Positions 1 to 4,476 of a stretch of DNA of 11,592 nt are shown here, piece after piece; the stretch's first letter is position 1; each line of letters begins with the position of its first letter. Under the pieces are notes generated by a model. The model made no database searches. It was not told the origin of the DNA and was given only the letters and a program-made list of their open reading frames with translations. The DNA is from Clostridiales bacterium (GTDB lineage Bacteria > Bacillota > Clostridia > Oscillospirales > Oscillospiraceae). Location: assembly GCA_004551945.1 (NCBI GenBank), contig SFPN01000043.1:1-11592 (forward strand), in the 5' to 3' direction. The translations under genes and the position numbers were made by a program.

Positions 1-390
1 CACCCAGTACTGGCCGCCGTCGTGGCGCTCGTGCTGCTCCTTGAGCCGCTCCTCCAGCATCTGGCGGAGCTTTTCCAGGTCGTAGGTGGTGCGGGCGTCC
101 ACCTCGTCCTTGTCGTATTTCTTCATGTTCTTGGGGTCATGGAGCCACTCCATCAGTTCCTGAGGCACGTCCTCAAAGTGCTGGACCCGGTCGAAGTATT
201 CCAGGAAGATCTCGTCGAACTTGTCGAAGTCCGCCTCGGTCTTTACCAGGATGGCCCGGCTGACGTAGTAGAACTCCAGCAGGCTGTTGCGGCACAGCCC
301 CCGCTCCAGAGCCTCCATCAGGGAGAGCCACTCGTTCATGGATACCTTCAGGCCCCGGGCGCGCAGGAGATAGAATAAATCGGTAAACAC
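1..390 (-). CDS. CoxE/VWA-like protein, N-terminal part (cut by window edge)
   Basis: An open frame runs from GTG at 388-390 to base 1 without a stop, giving 130 residues of a longer protein. A good ribosome site (AAGGAGG, 7 bases before GTG) supports the start. The protein begins FTDLFYLLRARGLKVSMNEW and later contains VKTEADFDKFDEIF and EYFDRVQHF, a pattern I associate with the N-terminal region of CoxE-like, von Willebrand factor A-domain proteins. The end is charged (many Glu, Lys, Arg) and reaches HDGGQYW at the edge. The VWA domain itself would lie outside, so its MIDAS residues cannot be checked. It starts 19 bases after the MoxR ATPase stop, so the two are surely co-transcribed. MoxR/VWA pairs are thought to act together in protein remodelling or metal-centre maturation; the target here is unknown. 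Confidence 0.68.
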   Translation of the reverse strand, partial: MFTDLFYLLRARGLKVSMNEWLSLMEALERGLCRNSLLEFYYVSRAILVKTEADFDKFDEIFLEYFDRVQHFEDVPQELMEWLHDPKNMKKYDKDEVDARTTYDLEKLRQMLEERLKEQHERHDGGQYWV

Positions 391-409
391 GGGGTCCCCT
401 CCTTCCGTT

Positions 410-1243
410 TTACCAGCGGTAGCCGTTCTTTACCCGGTTCTTGGCGTTCTTCACGGCGGTGAGGTCCTCGGTCTTCTTCAGGAGGATGCCGGCGTAGGGG
501 AGCTCGGCCTCGATCTTGTCCGGGTCCACCCCGCCCAGGCGGAGAGCCTGGAGCCAGTCCAGCAGCTCGGAGGTGGAGGGCTTCTTGGCCACGGTGGGCA
601 AGTCACGGACCTGGTAGAAGGCCCGCATGGCCATCTCCAGCAGGTGATCCTCGATGTTGTCGTAGTGGGCGTGGACGATGTCGGTCATCATGGCCTCGTT
701 GGGGAAGGAGATGTAGTGGAAGATGCAGCGGCGCAGGAAAGCGTCGGGCAGCTCCTTCTCGGCGTTGGAGGTGATGATGACGATGGGGCGCTGCTTGGCC
801 TTGATGGTCTCCTTGGTCTCGGGGATGTAGAACTCCATCTTGTCCAGCTCCCACAGCAGGTCGTTGGGGAACTCCAGGTCGGCCTTGTCGATCTCGTCGA
901 TGAGCAGAACCACCTGCTCGTCGGCGGCGAAGGCCTCGCCCAGCTTGCCCAGCTTGATGTACTTCTTGATGTCGTCCACCCCTTCGCCGCCGAACTGGCT
1001 GTCGTACAGACGCTGGACGGTGTCGTAGACATACAGGCCGTCCTGGGCCTTGGTGGTGGACTTGATGTTCCAGATGATGAGCTTCTTGTCCAGGGCCTCG
1101 CTGATGGCCTGGGCCAGCTGGGTCTTGCCGGTGCCGGGCTCACCCTTGATGAGCAGGGGCTTTTCCAGGGCGATGGCGATGTTGACAATGCGCAGCAGGT
1201 CGGAGGACACGACGTAAGTGCTGCTTCCCTTGAATTCGTTCAT
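410..1243 (-). CDS. MoxR-family AAA+ ATPase
   Basis: 277 residues, about the usual size for a single-domain MoxR ATPase. Visible motifs are Walker A GEPGTGKT (34-41), Walker B LLIDEID (113-119), sensor-1 region TSN (158-160), an arginine pair RRC (171-173) where the arginine finger is expected, and a sensor-2/lid segment KPSTSELLDW (221-230). No signal peptide or membrane segment is seen, so it should be cytoplasmic. The family couples ATP hydrolysis to remodelling of partner proteins, usually through a VWA protein, and the next gene in the operon looks like that partner. The start is supported by AGGAAG eight bases before ATG. It is divergent from the SCIFF operon. The ATPase call is firm; its client is unknown. 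Confidence 0.93.
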   Translation of the reverse strand: MNEFKGSSTYVVSSDLLRIVNIAIALEKPLLIKGEPGTGKTQLAQAISEALDKKLIIWNIKSTTKAQDGLYVYDTVQRLYDSQFGGEGVDDIKKYIKLGKLGEAFAADEQVVLLIDEIDKADLEFPNDLLWELDKMEFYIPETKETIKAKQRPIVIITSNAEKELPDAFLRRCIFHYISFPNEAMMTDIVHAHYDNIEDHLLEMAMRAFYQVRDLPTVAKKPSTSELLDWLQALRLGGVDPDKIEAELPYAGILLKKTEDLTAVKNAKNRVKNGYRW

Positions 1244-1284
1244 GGCGTTAACTTCCTTTCTCCTTGTAACTGAATGATATATCT

Positions 1285-1298
1285 CGGCCCGCGGGCCG
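1285..1298 (-). repeat. Perfect 14-base GC palindrome in the moxR leader
   Basis: CGGCCCGCGGGCCG is its own reverse complement. It lies 41 bases before the moxR start codon, downstream of the proposed moxR promoter. As RNA it would form a short 5-bp stem with a four-base loop; as DNA it could be a protein site. No U-run follows, so it is not a terminator. Confidence 0.5.
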
Positions 1299-1331
1299 TC
1301 GTTTGTTCGCTAAAATAGGTTAATTAGTGTT

Positions 1332-1360
1332 ATTTTACCACAAACACAGCAGAAAGTCAT
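1332..1360 (-). promoter_or_regulatory. Probable sigma-A promoter of the moxR operon
   Basis: Read on the minus strand: -35 ATGACT (1355-1360, 4 of 6 to consensus), 17-base spacer, -10 TAAAAT (1332-1337, 5 of 6). Transcription would begin about 80 bases before the moxR start codon. The -35 lies inside the palindrome at 1353-1366. Confidence 0.55.
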
Positions 1361-1366
1361 GACTTT
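1353..1366. promoter_or_regulatory. Perfect palindrome AAAGTCATGACTTT, candidate operator
   Basis: A 14-base perfect palindrome that covers the -35 box of the proposed moxR promoter. Its size and place suit a dimeric repressor that blocks RNA polymerase. It lies about 75 bases upstream of the SCIFF -35 box, so it could also affect that operon. Which regulator binds, if any, cannot be told from the window. Confidence 0.5.
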
Positions 1367-1441
1367 TGTGTCGTTTCCCGCAACAATTTTACCCAGTCTG
1401 CCAGAGGTTTTTTTGTAGAATGGGGAAAATCCGCCCTGCCA

Positions 1442-1470
1442 TTGACAACCTGTCAAAAGTACATTATAAT
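1442..1470 (+). promoter_or_regulatory. Full-consensus sigma-A promoter of the SCIFF operon
   Basis: TTGACA (1442-1447), 17-base spacer, TATAAT (1465-1470): both boxes match consensus at all six bases with ideal spacing. Transcription should start near 1477, giving a leader of about 42 bases before scfA. The -35 box is also the left arm of the inverted repeat TTGACA-ACC-TGTCAA (1442-1456), a possible operator that would limit this otherwise very strong promoter. Confidence 0.88.
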
Positions 1471-1484
1471 GTTTTTGATTATCA

Positions 1485-1497
1485 CCCGGATACCGGG
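1485..1497 (+). promoter_or_regulatory. Small hairpin in the scfA leader
   Basis: CCCGG-ATA-CCGGG forms a perfect five-pair stem with a three-base loop, ending five bases before the AAAGGAG ribosome site of scfA. It may protect the 5' end or affect translation. It is short and its role is uncertain. Confidence 0.4.
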
Positions 1498-1518
1498 ATC
1501 GAAAGGAGCTGCTCTTTC

Positions 1519-1665
1519 ATGAAGAGAATCCAAACCCTGGAGACGCGGGACCTGGCCAAGAGCCTGAAGACCGGCGGCTGCGGCGAATGCCAGACCTCCT
1601 GCCAGTCTGCCTGCAAGACCTCCTGCGGCCTTGCCAATCAGCAGTGCGAGAATAGCAACCGCTAA
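1519..1665 (+). CDS. scfA: SCIFF (six-cysteine) ranthipeptide precursor
   Basis: 48 residues, MKRIQTLETRDLAKSLK followed by a Cys-rich core. Six cysteines sit at positions 21, 24, 28, 32, 36 and 43, with the family-typical core CGECQTSCQSACKTSC and an NQQCEN tail, so this is the Six-Cysteines-in-Forty-five peptide found in Clostridia. Residues 1-20 act as leader, recognised by the maturase; the core receives Cys-to-Thr type thioether links installed by the radical SAM enzyme encoded next (family knowledge). The start is ATG 1519, with AAAGGAG ten bases upstream and a MKxIxTL beginning usual for the family; an upstream in-frame extension to 1366 would run through the promoter and is rejected. 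The residue after the fifth Cys is Gly37 (GGC), where I recall Thr in characterised members. Peptides of this class have been linked to signalling; no export gene is adjacent. Confidence 0.95.
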   Translation: MKRIQTLETRDLAKSLKTGGCGECQTSCQSACKTSCGLANQQCENSNR

Positions 1666-1697
1666 TCCGCGGCTGACGTATTGAATGTAGGAAAAGC

Positions 1698-1740
1698 TGC
1701 CGCCTGATCTGGGATCAAGCGGCACTTCCTTTTTCTCCTT
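1698..1740 (+). terminator. Attenuator-like hairpin between scfA and scfB
   Basis: A 12-pair stem with one C/A mismatch (1698-1709 with 1713-1724), loop TGG, is followed by a T-rich tract (CTTCCTTTTTCTCCTT). This resembles an intrinsic terminator of moderate strength. As no clear promoter follows before scfB, partial readthrough would yield much precursor mRNA and less maturase mRNA, a sensible ratio for substrate and enzyme. Confidence 0.72.
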
Positions 1741-1773
1741 CTTTATCGAAACCACACAGAAACGAGAACGAAC

Positions 1774-3147
1774 ATGATTCATCAGTACAAATTAAACGGC
1801 TACAACATCGTCCTGGACGTGTACAGCGGCTCGGTCCACCTGGTGGACGAGGTGGCCTACGACATGATCGCCCTGTTTGAAACCACCCCCCACCAGGAGA
1901 TCATCGCCCGGATGCTGGCCAAGTACGGCCAGCGGGAGGACGTAAATGAGGCGGAGCTGCGGGAATGTCTGGATGACATCCAGGCCCTGAAGGACGCCGG
2001 CAAGCTCTTTTCCCAGGACCTGTGGAAGGACGTGGAGCAGGAGGCCTTCGAGCACACCAAGCCCGTCCTCAAGGCCATGTGCCTGCATGTGGCCCACACC
2101 TGCAACTTAAACTGCGACTACTGCTTTGCCAGCCAGGGCAACTACCACGGGGACCGGGCCCTCATGTCCTTTGAGGTGGGCAAGCAGGCCCTGGACTTTC
2201 TCATCGCCAGCTCCGGCAGCCGGGTGAACCTGGAGGTGGACTTCTTCGGGGGCGAGCCCCTGATGAACTGGGACGTGGTGAAGCAGCTGGTGGCTTACGC
2301 CCGCACCCAGGAGCCTATTCACCACAAGAACTTCCGCTTCACCCTCACCACCAACGGAATTCTCCTGAATGACGAGGTCACCGAGTTCTGCAACAAGGAG
2401 ATGCACAACGTGGTGCTGAGCCTGGACGGCCGGAAGGAAATTCACGACCACCTGCGGAAAAATCTGGCCGGCCTGGGCAGCTACGACATCATCGTGCCCA
2501 AGTTCCAGGAATTTGTGAAGAAGCGGGGGGACCTGAGCTACTACATGCGGGGCACCTTCACCCACGACAACGTGGACTTCACCCGGGACATTTTCCACAT
2601 GGCCGACCTGGGCTTCACCGAGCTGAGCATGGAGCCGGTGGTGAGCCCCCCGGGGGAGCCCTGGGCCCTCACCGACGAGGACCTTCCCAAGCTCTTCCAG
2701 CAGTACGAAATTCTGGCCAAAGAGATGATAAAGCGGAAGAAGGAGGGCCGGCCCTTCACCTTCTACCACTACATGATCGACCTGTCCGGCGGTCCCTGCC
2801 TGCACAAGCGCATGTCCGGCTGCGGCTCGGGCACCGAGTATCTGGCGGTGACCCCCTGGGGAGAGCTTTTCCCCTGCCACCAGTTCGTCAACGACCCGGC
2901 CTACTCTATGGGCAACGTCTGGGACGGGATCACCAACCCCCAGCTGGGGGAGAAATTCCACCGGTGCAACGTGGTGGCCAACCCCGACTGCCGGGACTGC
3001 TGGGCCCGGCTCTACTGCGCCGGCGGCTGCGCCGCCAACGCCTACCACGCCAGCGGTGACATCAACGGCACCTATACCTACGGCTGCGAGCTGTTCAAAA
3101 AGCGCATCGAATGCGCCATCATGATCCAGGCAGCCGAGCAAGAATAA
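1774..3147 (+). CDS. scfB: SCIFF radical SAM maturase (thioether-forming)
   Basis: 457 residues, the usual length for SCIFF maturases. Residues 1 to about 95 look like the N-terminal peptide-recognition (RRE) region. The radical SAM core follows: CNLNCDYC (Cys110, 114, 117) for the SAM-binding 4Fe-4S cluster and FFGGEP (157-162) for SAM. The C-terminal SPASM/auxiliary-cluster part has Cys342, 350, 368, 398, 406, 409, 415, 419, 438 and 447, including CRDCWARLYCAGGC. The enzyme should cleave SAM reductively and make thioether links in ScfA, as CteB does for CteA. The start MIHQYKLNGYNIVLDV is family-typical, but the ribosome site is weak (GAGAA seven bases before ATG), which together with the upstream hairpin suggests low expression relative to the precursor. 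All iron-sulfur ligands expected of an active enzyme seem present. Confidence 0.96.
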   Translation: MIHQYKLNGYNIVLDVYSGSVHLVDEVAYDMIALFETTPHQEIIARMLAKYGQREDVNEAELRECLDDIQALKDAGKLFSQDLWKDVEQEAFEHTKPVLKAMCLHVAHTCNLNCDYCFASQGNYHGDRALMSFEVGKQALDFLIASSGSRVNLEVDFFGGEPLMNWDVVKQLVAYARTQEPIHHKNFRFTLTTNGILLNDEVTEFCNKEMHNVVLSLDGRKEIHDHLRKNLAGLGSYDIIVPKFQEFVKKRGDLSYYMRGTFTHDNVDFTRDIFHMADLGFTELSMEPVVSPPGEPWALTDEDLPKLFQQYEILAKEMIKRKKEGRPFTFYHYMIDLSGGPCLHKRMSGCGSGTEYLAVTPWGELFPCHQFVNDPAYSMGNVWDGITNPQLGEKFHRCNVVANPDCRDCWARLYCAGGCAANAYHASGDINGTYTYGCELFKKRIECAIMIQAAEQE

Positions 3148-3171
3148 CGCAGCAAAGGAGAACGGTTTGTT

Positions 3172-3384
3172 ATGGAAGTAAAGAAAGTAACCTACAGCGG
3201 CCTGGACACCGAAGACGTGACCCGGCAGCTGGAGGACGGAAACGACAAGATGGTTGCCAAGGGCTGGACTGTCCAGCGGGAAGATATGCTCAGCTCCTCC
3301 ACCGTTCGGGTGACCTATGTCCGGGGCGAGACGGATGAGGACGACGAAGAGGCAATGGCTGCTCTGGAGAGCATGGAGGACTGA
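3172..3384 (+). CDS. Small acidic protein of unknown function, SCIFF operon
   Basis: 70 residues, beginning MEVKKVTYSGLDTEDV, with a middle WTVQREDMLSSSTVRVTYVR and a strongly acidic end (ETDEDDEEAMAALESMED). I do not recognise the family. There is no Cys, no signal peptide and no membrane segment; the alternation of short beta-like stretches with charged turns suggests a small folded cytoplasmic protein with an acidic tail. A good ribosome site (AAAGGAG, ending about 11 bases before ATG) and the 24-base gap after scfB argue that it is a real, co-transcribed gene. A shifted-frame ORF across 3111-3338 is its shadow. Possible roles such as peptide chaperone, immunity or unrelated function are guesses. 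Confidence 0.75.
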   Translation: MEVKKVTYSGLDTEDVTRQLEDGNDKMVAKGWTVQREDMLSSSTVRVTYVRGETDEDDEEAMAALESMED

Positions 3385-3423
3385 TCCTGCTCCAACCCCA
3401 CAGACAGAGAGGATGACAACAGT

Positions 3424-3495
3424 ATGGCAATCGGATTGATCGTAGGCATTGTGTTTATGGCAGCGGTTTTCTTCCTGGAGAACCGGAAAAAATGA
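3424..3495 (+). CDS. 23-residue single-span membrane micropeptide
   Basis: MAIGLIVGIVFMAAVFFLEN plus RKK: an almost wholly hydrophobic stretch (residues 2-18) ending in a charged tail (ENRKK), which by the positive-inside rule would face the cytoplasm. AGAGGA about ten bases before the ATG is a fair ribosome site. Its TGA stop overlaps the ATG of the SanA-like gene as ATGA, so translation of the two is likely coupled. I do not recognise a family. It may be a partner subunit or regulator of the downstream membrane protein, or merely a translational-coupling leader. It falls below normal gene-caller length limits and would usually be missed. Confidence 0.6.
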   Translation: MAIGLIVGIVFMAAVFFLENRKK

Positions 3496-4148
3496 GCAGA
3501 CGGAAAAAAGGAAGGGCCGGCCGGGTACTTCTGGCCCTTCTCCTTCTTGTGCTGGTTGCCGCGGCGGCGGTCCTGGGGGGCAGCGTCTATGTGGTCTGGT
3601 CTGCCCGGGCCGAAATTCTCTCCCAGGAGGAGGCGCCCCCGGCCAACCTGGACTGCATTCTGGTGCTGGGCTGCGGCGTGCACGCCGACGGCACCCCCAC
3701 CCCCATGCTCCGCAGCCGGATGACCCGGGCGGTGGAGCTGTACCAGGCCGGGTGGGCGGACAAGCTCCTGCTCTCCGGGGACAACAGCCGGGCGGACTAC
3801 AACGAGGTGGCCACCATGAAGACCCTGGCCCTGGAGGGGGGCGTGCCGGAGGAGGATATCGTCCTGGACCACGCGGGCTTTTCCACCTACGACAGCCTTT
3901 ACCGGGCCCGGGACGTGTTTCTGGCAGAGCGGATCGTCATCATCACCCAGGAGTACCACCTGAGCCGGGCCCTGTACCTGGCGGACGCCCTGGGGCTGGA
4001 GGCCTGGGGTGTGGCCGCCGCGCCCCGGAACGACGCCGGGCAGATCATGCGGGACGCCCGGGAGATTCTGGCCCGGGACAAGGCCATCCTCTGGGCCATC
4101 CTCCAGCCGGAACCCAAGTTTTTGGGGGACCCTATTCCCCTGGCATAA
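3492..4148 (+). CDS. SanA/YdcF-like DUF218 membrane protein
   Basis: 218 residues. A basic N-terminus (MSRRKKGRAGR) is followed by one membrane span (about 12-36); the rest should lie outside the membrane. The DUF218 fold is shown by DCILVLGCGV (54-63), PMLRSRM (71-77), LLLSGDN (92-98), a TYDSLYRA segment (132-139) and ITQEYHLSRA (151-160). The family includes E. coli SanA, which affects envelope integrity and vancomycin sensitivity; the biochemical activity is unclear, though an envelope or lipid-linked sugar role is often proposed. Its ATG overlaps the stop of the 23-residue peptide, with GGAG inside that peptide's gene as ribosome site. It is the last gene of the SCIFF transcript, ended by a strong terminator four bases later. 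The family call is firm; function is not. Confidence 0.9.
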   Translation: MSRRKKGRAGRVLLALLLLVLVAAAAVLGGSVYVVWSARAEILSQEEAPPANLDCILVLGCGVHADGTPTPMLRSRMTRAVELYQAGWADKLLLSGDNSRADYNEVATMKTLALEGGVPEEDIVLDHAGFSTYDSLYRARDVFLAERIVIITQEYHLSRALYLADALGLEAWGVAAAPRNDAGQIMRDAREILARDKAILWAILQPEPKFLGDPIPLA

Positions 4149-4151
4149 GCG

Positions 4152-4186
4152 AAAAGACCACGGACGCGAGGTCCGTGGTCTTTTTT
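4152..4186 (+). terminator. Strong intrinsic terminator after the SCIFF operon
   Basis: Perfect stem AAAAGACCACGGAC (4152-4165), loop GCGAG, GTCCGTGGTCTTTT (4171-4184), then further T. It begins four bases after the sanA-like stop codon. The flanking A-run makes it potentially bidirectional, but no gene approaches from the right. Confidence 0.95.
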
Positions 4187-4230
4187 CCGGTTCCTCCGCA
4201 TAGGTTGTACCACCAAAAGGAGGGAGCGGC

Positions 4231-4476
4231 ATGACATTGGAACAGGCCAAGGTGGGACAGACCTTCACCGTCCTGCACGTCCGGGGAGAAGGAGCCCTGC
4301 GCCGGCGGCTGCTGGACCTGGGCATTCTCCCCGGCACCGCCATCGAAATCACCGGGGCGGCTCCTCTGGGGGACCCCATCGAACTCACCCTGCGGGGGTA
4401 CACCCTCACCCTCCGCCGGGCCGACGGGGCCTTGGTGGAGGTGACCCCCGGCCAGAGGAGGGACAGGCTGTGGTGA
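4231..4476 (+). CDS. feoA: Ferrous iron transport protein FeoA
   Basis: 81 residues, normal for the small SH3-like cytosolic FeoA domain. Family features are the basic turn GEGALRRRLLDLGILPGT (19-36), the following beta strand IEITGAAPLGDPIEL, and RGYTLTLRRADGALVEV at the end. FeoA assists or regulates the FeoB Fe(II) channel at the membrane. The start has a strong ribosome site (AGGAGGG, six bases before ATG). Its stop overlaps the feoB start by seven bases, so translation is coupled. Only 44 bases separate it from the preceding terminator and I see no convincing promoter or Fur-type box there; expression may depend on a non-consensus promoter or readthrough. Confidence 0.93.
   Translation: MTLEQAKVGQTFTVLHVRGEGALRRRLLDLGILPGTAIEITGAAPLGDPIELTLRGYTLTLRRADGALVEVTPGQRRDRLW

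Noticed and set aside
22..378. 118-residue plus-strand open frame at the left edge
   Set aside because: Shadow of the CoxE/VWA-like gene; low-complexity Leu/Val content and no good ribosome site.
644..1273. 209-residue plus-strand open frame
   Set aside because: It is the complement of the MoxR gene, rich in Val/Leu/Gly/Asp with no domain sense; the minus-strand frame has all AAA+ motifs.
1453..1782. 109-residue minus-strand frame across scfA
   Set aside because: It covers the scfA gene, its promoter and the attenuator in reverse; the plus-strand SCIFF peptide is unmistakable.
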